This document shows positions 35,859-45,308 of a DNA stretch of 64,000 nucleotides, piece by piece. Source of the DNA: Stenotrophomonas rhizophila (GTDB taxonomy: Bacteria > Pseudomonadota > Gammaproteobacteria > Xanthomonadales > Xanthomonadaceae); NCBI RefSeq assembly GCF_000661955.1, contig NZ_CP007597.1, positions 1,605,605 to 1,669,604 on the forward strand, given 5' to 3'. The translations under genes were made by a program, and so were the position numbers. Every line of letters starts with the position of its first letter. Within the stretch, counting starts at the first letter, position 1. The notes under the pieces were generated by a model. The model had not been told where the DNA came from. It worked only from the letters and a program-made list of their open reading frames with translations, and ran no database searches.

Positions 35859-37772
35859 TCAGGGACGGCGGAAACGGCGGTCGGCGGCGGTGACGAAACC
35901 GCCCAGGGCCATCAGCAGTGCGCCCAGCCAGATCCAGCGGACGAACGGTTTGATGTGCACGCGCACCGCCCAGGCATTGTTGCCCAGCGGCTCGCCCAGC
36001 GCCACGTACACATCGCCGCTGATGCGTGCATGGATGCCGGCCTCGGTCATCATCTGGCCGCCACTGGCGTAGGCGCGCTTTTCCGGGTGCAGCAGGGCCA
36101 GTTCGCGGTCGTTGCGCAGAATGCGCATGTGGCCGCGGTCGGCGGTGTAGTTGGGGCCCTGCTGGTGGTCAACGCCCTCGAAGCGCACTTCGTACCCGGA
36201 CACCTGCAGCGACTGGCCCGGCGACAGCGCCACCTCGCGCTGCACGTTCAGCGCTTCCACCAGCAGGGCCCCGGCCAGGAACACCGCCACGCCGCCATGG
36301 GCCAGCAGCATGCCGACCATTTCGGCGGTGAAGCGGCCATTGCCACGCAGCCGGCTCCACACAAAGCGCGCGGTACCGAAGGCGACCCAGGCAGCGGCGG
36401 TCACACCGGCCGCGGTCTTCAGCGCGCCCTGCGGGGCCATGAAGTAGGCGATGGCGCCCAGCAGCAGCGCCAGCACCGCCCACGGCGCCAGCATCGCCAG
36501 CGCGCGCGAGGCCTGGTCGCGTTGCCAGTTCACCAGCGGGCCGAACGGCAGCAGCGCCACCAGCGGCGCCATCAGCAGCAGGAACAGGGTGCCGAAGTAG
36601 GGCGGGCCGACCGACACCTTGCCCAGCCCCAGCGCATCGGCCAGCAGCGGGTACAGTGTGCCCAGCAGCACCATCGCGCACGCTGCGGCCAGCAGCAGGT
36701 TGTTGGCCAGCAGCAGGGTTTCGCGCGAGGTGGCCATGAAGCCGCGGCGCGGGTCGTCGTTGCCCAGCGCACCGGCGCGCAGCGCGTACAGCAGCAGTGC
36801 GCCGCCAATGACCAGCGCCAGGAAAATCAGGATGAAGGTCCCGCGCGAGGGATCGGCGGCAAACGAATGCACGCTGGTGAGCACGCCCGAGCGGACCAGG
36901 AAGGTGCCCAGCAACGACAGCGCGAAGGCGGCAATGGCCAGCAGCAGCGTCCAGCTGGCGAAGCTGCCGCGCTTTTCCGTGACCGCCTGCGAGTGGATCA
37001 AGGCCGCGCCGGCCAGCCACGGCAGGAAGCTGGCGTTCTCCACCGGGTCCCAGAACCACCAGCCGCCCCAGCCCAGTTCGTAGTACGCCCACCAGCTGCC
37101 CAGCGCGATACCCAGGGTGAGGAAGCCCCACGCCACGTTGGTCCACGGCCGGGTCCAGCGCAGCCAGCGCGCATCCACGCGCCCTTCCAGCAGCGCGGCG
37201 ATGGCGAAGGCGAAGGGCACCGCGAAACCGACGTACCCCAGGTACAACATCGGCGGATGGATGATCAGCCCCGGGTCCTGCAGCAGCGGGTTGAGGTCGT
37301 GTCCTTCCAGGGGCGCCGGCAGCAGCCGCGCGAACGGGTTGGAGGTGAAGATCAGGAAGGCCAGGAAGCCGATGCTGATGATGCCCAGCACGCCCAGCAC
37401 GCGGGCCAGCACCTGCATCGGCAATTGCCGCGACCACCGCGCTACGGCGGCATTCCACAGCGCCAGCACCAGCGCCCACAGCAGCAGCGAGCCCTCATGG
37501 GCGCCCCACACCGCGGAGTAGCGGTAGGCCAGCGGCAGCAGCGAGTTGGAGTTTTCGGCCACATAGCGCACCGAGAAATCCTGGGTGACGAAGGCCGCGG
37601 TGAGCACGCCGAACGCGCCCAGCAGCAGCACCAGCTGCGCGTACGCGGCCGGGCGGGCCACGGCCATCCACGCCGCGTAGCCACGCTGGGCGCCCCACAA
37701 CGGCAGCACCGCCTGCAGCACCGCCACCAGCAGCGCCGTCACCAGCAGGATCTGCCCCAGTTCGGGCAGCAC
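35859..37772 (-). CDS. ccmF: heme lyase CcmF
   Basis: 637 residues with about 14 membrane helices. The WWD domain reads GWGGWWFWDPVENASFLPWL, and conserved histidines lie in LIIHPPMLYLGY and SVHSF. CcmF attaches heme from CcmE to apocytochrome c. It starts at GTG (37772), directly adjacent to the ccmE stop codon. Confidence 0.96.
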   Translation of the reverse strand: MLPELGQILLVTALLVAVLQAVLPLWGAQRGYAAWMAVARPAAYAQLVLLLGAFGVLTAAFVTQDFSVRYVAENSNSLLPLAYRYSAVWGAHEGSLLLWALVLALWNAAVARWSRQLPMQVLARVLGVLGIISIGFLAFLIFTSNPFARLLPAPLEGHDLNPLLQDPGLIIHPPMLYLGYVGFAVPFAFAIAALLEGRVDARWLRWTRPWTNVAWGFLTLGIALGSWWAYYELGWGGWWFWDPVENASFLPWLAGAALIHSQAVTEKRGSFASWTLLLAIAAFALSLLGTFLVRSGVLTSVHSFAADPSRGTFILIFLALVIGGALLLYALRAGALGNDDPRRGFMATSRETLLLANNLLLAAACAMVLLGTLYPLLADALGLGKVSVGPPYFGTLFLLLMAPLVALLPFGPLVNWQRDQASRALAMLAPWAVLALLLGAIAYFMAPQGALKTAAGVTAAAWVAFGTARFVWSRLRGNGRFTAEMVGMLLAHGGVAVFLAGALLVEALNVQREVALSPGQSLQVSGYEVRFEGVDHQQGPNYTADRGHMRILRNDRELALLHPEKRAYASGGQMMTEAGIHARISGDVYVALGEPLGNNAWAVRVHIKPFVRWIWLGALLMALGGFVTAADRRFRRP

Positions 37773-38234
37773 TCAGCGCACCTCCGGTGCGGTCACCGGT
37801 ACATCGTGCTTGGTATGCGCCTGGCCCATCTTGTCGGCCACTTCCTTGGGAATGTAGTTTTCGTCGTGCTTGGCCAGCACTTCATCGGCGATGAAGCGGC
37901 CGTCCTGCAGGCGGCCGCTGGCCACCACCGCGGTGCCTTCGCGGAACATGTCCGGCAGGATCCGCGAGGTGCTCACCGGCAAGGTGGCGTCGCCATCGGT
38001 GACCACGAAGTGTGCTTCCAGCGAACCGCTGGCGCGCTGGAACGAACCTTTCACCACCATCCCGCCCAGGCGGAAACGCGACTGCGGATCCACGTCACCG
38101 CGCAGCACTTCGGCCGGCGTGTACAGGTAGGCGATGTTGCGCTGCAGGGCGAAGGCCACCAGCGTGGTGGCCAGGCCGGAGGCCAGCAACAGCAGCAACA
38201 CCCACACCATGCGGCGGCGCTGCACCGGGGTCAT
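37773..38234 (-). CDS. ccmE: heme chaperone CcmE
   Basis: 153 residues. N-terminal membrane anchor, then an OB-fold periplasmic domain. H123 in LAKHDENY is the residue that carries covalent heme, with Y127 as expected for the HxxxY motif. The start ATG overlaps the ccmD stop codon. Confidence 0.96.
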   Translation of the reverse strand: MTPVQRRRMVWVLLLLLASGLATTLVAFALQRNIAYLYTPAEVLRGDVDPQSRFRLGGMVVKGSFQRASGSLEAHFVVTDGDATLPVSTSRILPDMFREGTAVVASGRLQDGRFIADEVLAKHDENYIPKEVADKMGQAHTKHDVPVTAPEVR

Positions 38235-38416
38235 CGGCTGAGCTCCGTGGCCAGCGCGGTGTCGGCCTGCGGTTTGGCGCGGGCCTGCAGCCGCTGCTGG
38301 CGGTGCCGGGCCTGCCAGCGCGCCAGGCGCAGGCGCAGCCAGGACCCGAACGCATCGCAGCACAGCACCAGCGCGAACACCGCAAAGGCGGCAATGATGA
38401 AGGGCAGGTGGGTCAT
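38231..38416 (-). CDS. ccmD: heme exporter small protein CcmD
   Basis: 61 residues: a single membrane helix ([18 protein letters not shown]) followed by a basic, Arg/Gln-rich tail. Position between ccmC and ccmE and four-base overlaps on both sides identify it. It helps release holo-CcmE from CcmABC. Confidence 0.88.
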   Translation of the reverse strand: MTHLPFIIAAFAVFALVLCCDAFGSWLRLRLARWQARHRQQRLQARAKPQADTALATELSR

Positions 38417-39189
38417 CGCGGCATCTCCCCGGCAGCGGTGGCGGCACCGCCGCCGATGCGTTCGGCCACCCAGGCCTTGCCGGCCTCGCGCAGCAGGTTG
38501 TCGGCACGCGCCTTGGCCAGCAGCGAGCCGGCGAACCACAGCTTGGTGCCCACCACCATCCACCACAGCGGCGCGATCAGCTCGGCGCGGACGGCGTTGT
38601 CACCGAACACGTTGATCGACTGGCGCTGGTGCAGGCCGCCCCACCAGTCCACCGAATAGCGGATCACCGGCAGCAGTGCCACGCCGACGATGGCCAGCAG
38701 CCCGGCCGCGCGCGCGGCGCTGCGGCGGTCTTCGATGGCGTAGTAGAGCCCGATCACGCCCAGGTACAGGAACAGCAGGATCAGTTCGCTGGTCATGCGC
38801 GGGTCCCAGTCCCACCAGGTGCCCCAGGTGGACTTGCCCCAGATGCTGCCGGTGAGCAGGGTGATCAGGGTGAAGCCGGCGCCCATCGGCGCGCAGGCCA
38901 TGGCAAGGATCTCGCAGACCTTGATCCGCCAGACCAGCGCGATGGCCGAATACAGTGCCATCAAGGCGAATACGAACAGGCTCATCCACGCGCTGGGCAC
39001 GTGGATGTAGATGATGCGGAAGGCGTCGCCCTGGCTCTGCTCCGGCGGCACGACGAACAGGCCCTGCCACAGCCCGATCAGCAGCACCGGCAGGGCGGCC
39101 ACGTAGAACACGCGCGACCAGCGCGCGGCGAAGCGGTCGAAGATGGGCGGCGATGCGACGTGGTGGAACCAGCGGACGAGAGTGTGCAT
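38413..39189 (-). CDS. ccmC: heme exporter protein CcmC
   Basis: 258 residues with six membrane helices. The WWD motif is [10 protein letters not shown], and conserved histidines lie in IYIHVPSAW and WWGGLHQ. It loads heme onto CcmE. The ATG at 39189 is chosen over an upstream in-frame ATG, since family members begin close to the aromatic segment. It is 96 bp downstream of ccmB. Confidence 0.94.
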   Translation of the reverse strand: MHTLVRWFHHVASPPIFDRFAARWSRVFYVAALPVLLIGLWQGLFVVPPEQSQGDAFRIIYIHVPSAWMSLFVFALMALYSAIALVWRIKVCEILAMACAPMGAGFTLITLLTGSIWGKSTWGTWWDWDPRMTSELILLFLYLGVIGLYYAIEDRRSAARAAGLLAIVGVALLPVIRYSVDWWGGLHQRQSINVFGDNAVRAELIAPLWWMVVGTKLWFAGSLLAKARADNLLREAGKAWVAERIGGGAATAAGEMPR

Positions 39190-39285
39190 GCAGCGGTAGC
39201 TATCCAACCTAGGGCGACGATTCAACGGACGTGGAGCGGCGTGTTGAACGGTGACGCTGTAAACGGTGTGGCGGTGGACGACTGC

Positions 39286-39981
39286 TCAATTCAACGATAT
39301 CCGGATGGCCGCGGCGGTGGCCAGCGGTGCAAGCACCAGCGCCACCACCAGCCCGGCGCCCAGCAACAGCAGCGCCCCCACCGGATCCTGACCGCGTGCG
39401 GCGGCCCCGACACTGCCTGCACCGAACACCAGCACCGGTACGTACAGCGGCAAGGCCAGCAACGCCACGAGAATACCAGAGCGCCGGATGCCCACGGTCA
39501 GCGCGGCAACCACGCCGCCGATCAGGCTGAGCAACGGTGTTCCCAGCAGCAACGATGCCAGCAGGATGGGCAGTTGGTCATGCGGCAGATGCAGCATTTC
39601 CGCCAGCAACGGGCTGACCACGATCAGCGGCAGGGCGGTGGTGGCCCAATGCAGCAGCACCCGCACCAGCACCAGCCAGGCCAGCGGCACCGGCGCCAGC
39701 AGCCACTGCTCCAGCGAGCCGTCCTCGGCGTCGCTGCGGAACATGGAATCCAGCGCCAGCTGGCCGGCCAGCAGTACCGCCAGCCACAGCACCGCCGCGC
39801 CCACCTGCGCCATCAGCTGCGGCTCGCGGCCCAGCGCCAGGGCAAACAGCACCACCACCAGCACGGCGAACATCAGCGGCTGCAGGGCATCGCCGCGGCG
39901 CCGCCACAGCAGGCGCAGGTCGCGCCGGGCCAGCGCCCGCGCGGTCTGCCACAGGCCCGGTTCGGTACCCGGCGCGATCAT
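39286..39981 (-). CDS. ccmB: heme exporter permease CcmB
   Basis: 231 residues with about six membrane helices. [18 protein letters not shown] and [21 protein letters not shown] are characteristic of CcmB. It forms the membrane part of the CcmAB ABC complex. The start ATG overlaps the ccmA stop codon. Confidence 0.94.
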   Translation of the reverse strand: MIAPGTEPGLWQTARALARRDLRLLWRRRGDALQPLMFAVLVVVLFALALGREPQLMAQVGAAVLWLAVLLAGQLALDSMFRSDAEDGSLEQWLLAPVPLAWLVLVRVLLHWATTALPLIVVSPLLAEMLHLPHDQLPILLASLLLGTPLLSLIGGVVAALTVGIRRSGILVALLALPLYVPVLVFGAGSVGAAARGQDPVGALLLLGAGLVVALVLAPLATAAAIRISLN

Positions 39982-40679
39982 GCGGCACCCCCTCGTAGTG
40001 CCGGGCTCTGCCCGGCAGTCGCTGAATTCTGCCCGGCGGGCGCTGAAATCTCCCCCGCAGGCGACAGCCGCAGCAGCCGTGTCTGTACCGGCGGCGCGGC
40101 GTAGGCGCCGTGGGTGGTCACCAGGGCGGCACCACCGCTGCGCAGGTGCGCGGAAATCATCCGGTTCACCAGGTTGATGCCGTCCAGGTCGAGGTTGGCG
40201 TAGGGTTCGTCTAGCAGCCACAGCGGGGCAGGCGACAGCCAGATCCGGGCCAGCGCCAGGCGCCGCTTCTGCCCGGCCGAGAGCTGGCGCACCAAGGTGT
40301 CTTCATAGCCGGCCAGGCCGACGATGGCCAGCGCGTTGCCCGGCATCTGGCGCGTGCGCCGCCCGTGCAGGCCGCACAGGAAATGCAGGTTCTCCAGCGT
40401 GTCCAGATCGGCCTTCAGCGCCGGCAGGTGGCTCAGGTAGGCCACGAACCGTGCGCGCTCCTTGTGCCCGGCAGCCCGCCCGTCGATCTGCACCTGCCCG
40501 GCATCGGCGCGCAGCAGGCCGGCCAGCACCCGCAGCAGGGTGGTCTTGCCGGACCCGTTGTCGCCCTGCACCAGCAGCGCTTCACCGGCGTCGATGTGGA
40601 AATCGAGCGGGCCGAACACCGGCTCATCGTTGCGACTGAAGGCAAGGCCTTGGGCGGCCAGCAACGGAGGAGCGTTCAA
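39978..40679 (-). CDS. ccmA: heme exporter ATPase CcmA with repeat-derived tail
   Basis: 233 residues, about 25 longer than usual. ATPase motifs: Walker [10 protein letters not shown], signature [15 protein letters not shown], Walker [13 protein letters not shown]. Its ATPase activity drives release of holo-CcmE. The last ~28 residues (Ala/Gly/Ser/Pro-rich) are encoded by SMAG-like repeat DNA at 39981-40064, so the tail is probably not functional. The start is TTG at 40679; no better start or clear ribosome site was found. Confidence 0.9.
   Translation of the reverse strand: MNAPPLLAAQGLAFSRNDEPVFGPLDFHIDAGEALLVQGDNGSGKTTLLRVLAGLLRADAGQVQIDGRAAGHKERARFVAYLSHLPALKADLDTLENLHFLCGLHGRRTRQMPGNALAIVGLAGYEDTLVRQLSAGQKRRLALARIWLSPAPLWLLDEPYANLDLDGINLVNRMISAHLRSGGAALVTTHGAYAAPPVQTRLLRLSPAGEISAPAGQNSATAGQSPALRGGAA
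39995..40018. repeat. SMAG-type hairpin inside the ccmA 3' end
   Basis: GTAGTGCCGGGCTCTGCCCGGCAG, the same hairpin as at 9491, followed by two decayed CCGGC-containing units. It is translated as the C-terminal extension of CcmA and lies only 14 bases before the ccmB start. Confidence 0.75.
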
Positions 40680-40765
40680 GGGGCGGTCTTTGCGGCGGAA
40701 GGGGCGGTCATTGTATCGGGGGTTTTGCGTACACTGGCCTTTCCCCCTTTTCTTCTTTCCGGCCG

Positions 40766-41914
40766 ATGCAACCGCAAACCAAGCTGCCCAAGGTGGGCAC
40801 CACCATTTTCACCGTGATGTCCCAGCTGGCTGCCGAGCATGGCGCCGTGAACCTGGGGCAGGGGTTTCCGGATTTCTCCGCGCCGCAGCGCCTGGTGGAT
40901 GAAACCATCAAGGCCATGCAGGGCGGTTTGAACCAGTACCCGCCGATGACCGGGGTGGCGCCGCTGCGCCAGGCCATCGCGCAGAAGTCGCTGGATCTGT
41001 ACGGCGCGCAGGTGGACCCGGACACGGAAATCACCGTGACCAGCGGCGCCACCGAGGCGATTTTCAACGCCATCCACGCCGTGGTGCGCCCGGGCGAGGA
41101 AGTGATCGTGCTGGATCCGGCCTACGACTGCTACGAGCCGGCCATCGACCTGGCCGGCGCGCGCGCGGTGCATGTGCCGCTGGACCCGCAGACCTTCGCG
41201 GTGGATTGGGATCGCGTGCGTGCGGCGATCACCCCGCACACCCGCCTGCTGATGGTCAACACCCCGCACAATCCGTCCGGTGCGATGCTGAGCGCCGACG
41301 ACATGCAGGCGCTGGCCGATGTGCTGCGCGGCACCAGCATTTACCTGATTTCCGATGAGGTGTACGAGCACATCATCTACGACGGCCGCCGCCACGAATC
41401 GGCGCTGCGCTACCCGGAACTGCGCGAACGCGCGTTCGTGATTTCCAGCTTCGGCAAGACCTACCACTGCACCGGCTGGAAGATCGGCTATGCGATCGCG
41501 CCGCCGGCGATGAGCGCCGAGTTCCGCAAGGTCCACCAGTACAACACCTTCACCAGCTTCGGTCCGGCCCAGTACGGCTTTGCCGCGATGATCCGTGATG
41601 AGCCCGAGCACCACCTCGAGCTGGGGGCGTTCTACCAGGCCAAGCGCGACCGCTTCCGCGACCAGCTGCTGACCACCCGCCTGACCCCGCTGCCGGTGCC
41701 GGGCGGTTACTTCCAGCTGGTGGATTACTCGGCCATCAGCGATCTGCCCGACCACGAATTCGTGAAGTGGCTGACCATCGAAAAGGGCGTGGCCGCGATC
41801 CCGTTGTCGCCGTTCTACGAAACCGCACCGGCCGGGCAGCGCCTGGTGCGGCTGTGCTTTGCCAAGAACGACGCCACGCTGGATGCGGCGATCGAACGCC
41901 TGCAGGTGCTGTGA
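40766..41914 (+). CDS. ybdL: PLP-dependent methionine aminotransferase, YbdL-like
   Basis: 382 residues, fold type I aminotransferase. The PLP lysine is K231 in [16 protein letters not shown]. Other conserved parts are [16 protein letters not shown] and the C-terminal RLCFAKN. E. coli YbdL prefers methionine. The next gene, an omega-amidase homologue, starts in its stop codon; together they fit transamination with glutamine followed by removal of the alpha-ketoglutaramate by-product. Confidence 0.9.
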   Translation: MQPQTKLPKVGTTIFTVMSQLAAEHGAVNLGQGFPDFSAPQRLVDETIKAMQGGLNQYPPMTGVAPLRQAIAQKSLDLYGAQVDPDTEITVTSGATEAIFNAIHAVVRPGEEVIVLDPAYDCYEPAIDLAGARAVHVPLDPQTFAVDWDRVRAAITPHTRLLMVNTPHNPSGAMLSADDMQALADVLRGTSIYLISDEVYEHIIYDGRRHESALRYPELRERAFVISSFGKTYHCTGWKIGYAIAPPAMSAEFRKVHQYNTFTSFGPAQYGFAAMIRDEPEHHLELGAFYQAKRDRFRDQLLTTRLTPLPVPGGYFQLVDYSAISDLPDHEFVKWLTIEKGVAAIPLSPFYETAPAGQRLVRLCFAKNDATLDAAIERLQVL

Positions 41915-42747
41915 TGGGCGCCCCCGTCGAACGTGGTGACCTGCGCGTCTCCCTGGTCCAGGGCGATACCCGCTGGCACGACCCGGCTGGCAACCGCGCG
42001 TATTACGGCGCGCTGCTGGCCCCGCTGGCCGGGCAGACCGACCTGGTGATCCTGCCGGAAACCTTCACCAGTGGCTTCTCCAACGAGGCCATCGACAAGG
42101 CCGAAGGCATGGACGGCCCGACCGTGGCCTGGATCCGCGAGCAGGCCGTGCGGCTGGGCGCGGTGGTCACCGGCAGTGTGCAGCTGCGGGTGGGGCAGGG
42201 CGTGTACAACCGTTTGCTGTGGGCCACGCCCGACGGCGAGCTGCAGCATTACGACAAGCGCCATCTGTTCCGTTACGGCAACGAGCACCTGCGCTACGCG
42301 GCCGGCAACGAGCGCCTGAGCGTGGAATGGAAGGGCTGGCGGATCAATCCGCAGGTCTGCTACGACCTGCGTTTCCCGGTGTTCTGCCGCAACCGCTTCG
42401 ATGTGGAGCGCCCGGGCGAGCTGGACTTCGACCTGCAGATCTTCGTGGCCAACTGGCCGTCGGCACGCGCGTATCCGTGGCGCACCTTGCTGCGTGCACG
42501 CGCGATCGAGAACCTGTGCTTCGTGGCGGCGGTCAACCGGGTGGGCGTGGATGGCAACGACCTGCACTATGCCGGCGACAGTGCGGTGATCGACTTCCTC
42601 GGCCAGCCGCAGGTGGAAGTGCGCGAGGTCGAGCAGGTGGTCACCACCACCATCTCGGCGGCGGCGCTGGCCGCGCACCGTGCGCGCTTTCCGGCGATGC
42701 TCGATGCCGATGCGTTCACTTTGGACGGCCCGGTCGACGCTGGCTGA
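41914..42747 (+). CDS. yafV: omega-amidase, nitrilase superfamily (YafV-like)
   Basis: 277 residues. The Glu-Lys-Cys triad is E49 (ILPETFTSGFS), K115 (YDKRHLFRYGNE) and C149 (INPQVCYDLRFP). The family hydrolyses alpha-ketoglutaramate and related ketoamides. The ATG overlaps the ybdL stop (TGATG), so both are co-translated. This supports a shared methionine-salvage/glutamine-transaminase role, inferred from the pairing. Confidence 0.9.
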   Translation: MGAPVERGDLRVSLVQGDTRWHDPAGNRAYYGALLAPLAGQTDLVILPETFTSGFSNEAIDKAEGMDGPTVAWIREQAVRLGAVVTGSVQLRVGQGVYNRLLWATPDGELQHYDKRHLFRYGNEHLRYAAGNERLSVEWKGWRINPQVCYDLRFPVFCRNRFDVERPGELDFDLQIFVANWPSARAYPWRTLLRARAIENLCFVAAVNRVGVDGNDLHYAGDSAVIDFLGQPQVEVREVEQVVTTTISAAALAAHRARFPAMLDADAFTLDGPVDAG

Positions 42748-42839
42748 ACGATGGCCTGACGGCGGCGTGTGGCCTCATCCGGGTCACACGCGGCCACTGC
42801 TAGATTCGCCTCGTCACCCACTGAGTACGAGCGGATCGC

Positions 42840-43274
42840 ATGAAGAAGTTTTCCCTGGTTTTGATCGCGCTGGCCGGCCTGTCGACGGCCTCGGCCGCCC
42901 AGGCAGCCGGCAACATCGACTGCGAGCTGCACTACAACCTGGCCGGCTGGTCGGTGCTGTACAAGACCGCATCGGGCACCGGCACCATCAGCTGCGACAA
43001 CGGCGCGCGCATCCCGGTGAAGATCACCGTCAAGGGGGGCGGGCTGACCGTGGGCAAATCCAAGATCGTCGATGGCAAGGGCAAGTTCTCCGGCGCCTAT
43101 TCGGTCAACGACCTGATCGGCTCCTATGCCTCGGTGGAAGCCCATGCGGGCGCCGACAAATCCAGCAATGCGCAGGTCATGACCAAGGGCGATGTGTCGC
43201 TGGCGCTGGCCGGTACCGGCAAGGGCTGGGACCTGGGCGTGGGGCTGGGCAAGTTCACCATCGAGCGCCGTTGA
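42840..43274 (+). CDS. secreted Gly-rich protein, function unknown
   Basis: 144 residues. A clear signal peptide (MKKFSLVLIALAGLSTASAA) is followed by a ~120-residue beta-rich domain. Two cysteines (DCELHY and SCDNGA) probably form a disulfide. The glycine-rich strands KGGGLTVGKSK and LGVGLGKFTIE suggest a small lipid-binding or barrel-like fold. No family recognised. It stands alone and is followed by a SMAG pair and a bidirectional terminator. Confidence 0.75.
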   Translation: MKKFSLVLIALAGLSTASAAQAAGNIDCELHYNLAGWSVLYKTASGTGTISCDNGARIPVKITVKGGGLTVGKSKIVDGKGKFSGAYSVNDLIGSYASVEAHAGADKSSNAQVMTKGDVSLALAGTGKGWDLGVGLGKFTIERR

Positions 43275-43300
43275 GGCATCATCTGGCCGGCGTTACGTGC

Positions 43301-43394
43301 AGCCACCCATGGGGTGGCTCTACCGCATTTGGCCGGAGGTTGATGGCGCAAGGGTGCACACGTAGAGCAGGGTAGAGCCACCCCATGGGTGGCT
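43301..43394. repeat. SMAG-type repeat pair
   Basis: A hairpin (43301-43323) and its inverted partner (43372-43394) share the stem AGCCACCC/GGGTGGCT and are perfectly complementary to each other. Confidence 0.85.
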
Positions 43395-43428
43395 GCCCCA
43401 GCCGGCACAACGCGCGGTCAGCCCCCAT

Positions 43429-43459
43429 AAAAAAACCCCGGCCGAAGCCGGGGTTTTTT
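43429..43459. terminator. bidirectional intrinsic terminator
   Basis: AAAAAACCCCGGC and GCCGGGGTTTTTT pair perfectly around CGAA. The A-run and T-run serve both the secreted-protein gene (plus) and rluB (minus). Confidence 0.9.
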
Positions 43460-43478
43460 GATCTCAGGGTATCAGTGA

Positions 43479-45308
43479 TCAGCCGCCGCGCGGGCCGCCG
43501 CCACGGTGACCGCCGCCGCCCGGACCGCGGCTGCCGCCGGGCCGACCGCCCGGGCCGCCGGGACCACGGCCACCGGGGCCGCCCGGGCCACGGTTGCCAC
43601 CGGGGCCACCCGGACCGCGATTGCCGCCCGGACCACCGGGGCCGCGCGCATTGGCGCCCGGGCCACGCGCACCGGGACCGCCCGGACCACGATTGCCACC
43701 CGGACCACCCGGACCGCGGTTACCCGCCGGACGCGCGCTGCCGTACGGGCTGCTGCCCGGATTGGCGTGGTCGGACGGGAAGCTCGGGGCATTGCCCGGA
43801 TGGCCGTACGGATGACGCGACGGACCCTGGCCGCTCTGGCCACCGCGGTTGCCACCGGCACCGGCGCCGGCCGGACGGCCCTGGCCGCCGTAGCCGCCAC
43901 GGCTTTCGCCACCGCGGTTCTCGCCGCCGTAACCACCGCCACCGCCGGCGTAGCCGCCACGGCCTTCAGCGCCGCCGCCGTAGCTGCCGCGACCCGGGCC
44001 GCCTGCGCCGCCCGGACCCTTCGGCTTGCCGTACGGACGGCCCTGGCCACCGGCGCCTGCGCCGGCACCCGGACCACGCGCACCCGGGCCACGGGCTGCG
44101 CCCGGACCGGCATTGCGGTGGTTGCTCGGGCCGGTGCTGACACCGTCCGGCACGTACCAGCTGCGGAACGCGGCCGGGTTGCCTTCGGGCAGCGCACGGT
44201 TGCCCTTGTCCGGGCGCGCCTTGAACGGACGCTGCGACTGCTTGGCCGCCGCTTCACCGCTGACCGTCAGGCCACCCTTGAAGCCGCCGCCCTTGCCGCC
44301 GCGACCACGGCCGCGCTCTTCGCGCACGTTGTCGAAACGACGCAGTTCGCGGCCTTCGTCGGCCGAGTTGTGGCCGTTGACGTAGGCATTGCCACGGCCA
44401 CCCTCGCGCGACACGCGCACGGTGGTCTTGGCGGCGCGACGCTGGCCGATCACCGGCTGCAGGGTCAGCGCCGACGGCGCGCCTTCTTCCAGCTTCAGTT
44501 CGGCGCGCAGCGCTTCAACCTGCTTGGCCGGCAGTTCGACCGACTGGCCACGCAGCAGTTCGCGCGGCAGGCTGACCTTGCCGTAGCGGGTACGCTTCAG
44601 GCGGCTGACCTGGCAGCCCTGCGATTCCCACAGGCGGCGCACTTCGCGGTTGCGGCCTTCCTTGACGACCACGCGGAACCAGTCGTGCGAATCGGTGCCG
44701 CCGATGCGTTCGATCTCGTCGAACTTGGCCGGGCCGTCTTCCAGCGCCACGCCGCGGGCGAGGCGGTCGACGATGTTGTCGGGCACCTTCTCTTCGCCTT
44801 CCGGGGCGCGCACGCGCACCACGTACTCGCGCTCGACCTCGTAGGAGGGGTGCATCATCGCGTTGGCCAGCTCACCGTCGGTGGTCGCCAGCAGCAGGCC
44901 GGTGGTGTTGATGTCCAGGCGGCCGATCGCGATCCAGCGCGCGCCCTTGAGGGCAGGCAGCGCTTCGAACACGGTCGGGCGACCTTCGGGGTCTTCGCGG
45001 GTGGTTACTTCGCCTTCCGGCTTGTTGTAGGCCAGTACGCGCGAGGTTTCGGTCAGCGCCGTGGCCACGAAGCCGCGGCCGTCCAGCTCGACCTTGTCGC
45101 CGCTCTTGATCGACTGGCCGGTCTGCGCGACTTCACCGTTGACCTTGACCAGGCCATCGGCGATGCGCTGTTCCAGCGCGCGGCGCGAACCGAGGCCGGC
45201 CTGGGCCAGCACCTTGTGCAGGCGTTCTTCCAGCTTGGGCTGGTCGGTGGCGGTTTCGCGCTTGAGCGAAAGCTTGTTCAAAGACGGCTTGCGGGGGGTG
45301 TCACTCAT
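43479..45308 (-). CDS. rluB: 23S rRNA pseudouridine synthase RluB with long Gly/Arg tail
   Basis: 609 residues, about twice the usual length. An S4 RNA-binding domain covers about 27-75. The RsuA/RluB-type catalytic domain follows, with the aspartate D132 in GRLDINTTG and GRNREVRRLWESQG. RluB makes a single pseudouridine near the peptidyl-transferase centre. From about residue 330 the protein is low complexity: first RG/RGG-rich, then Gly/Tyr repeats (GGYGG), ending in collagen-like GPGGNRGPGGPG repeats. The tail is read in the same frame with no stop and is clearly part of the gene. It overlaps scpB by eight bases. Confidence 0.92.
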   Translation of the reverse strand: MSDTPRKPSLNKLSLKRETATDQPKLEERLHKVLAQAGLGSRRALEQRIADGLVKVNGEVAQTGQSIKSGDKVELDGRGFVATALTETSRVLAYNKPEGEVTTREDPEGRPTVFEALPALKGARWIAIGRLDINTTGLLLATTDGELANAMMHPSYEVEREYVVRVRAPEGEEKVPDNIVDRLARGVALEDGPAKFDEIERIGGTDSHDWFRVVVKEGRNREVRRLWESQGCQVSRLKRTRYGKVSLPRELLRGQSVELPAKQVEALRAELKLEEGAPSALTLQPVIGQRRAAKTTVRVSREGGRGNAYVNGHNSADEGRELRRFDNVREERGRGRGGKGGGFKGGLTVSGEAAAKQSQRPFKARPDKGNRALPEGNPAAFRSWYVPDGVSTGPSNHRNAGPGAARGPGARGPGAGAGAGGQGRPYGKPKGPGGAGGPGRGSYGGGAEGRGGYAGGGGGYGGENRGGESRGGYGGQGRPAGAGAGGNRGGQSGQGPSRHPYGHPGNAPSFPSDHANPGSSPYGSARPAGNRGPGGPGGNRGPGGPGARGPGANARGPGGPGGNRGPGGPGGNRGPGGPGGRGPGGPGGRPGGSRGPGGGGHRGGGPRGG

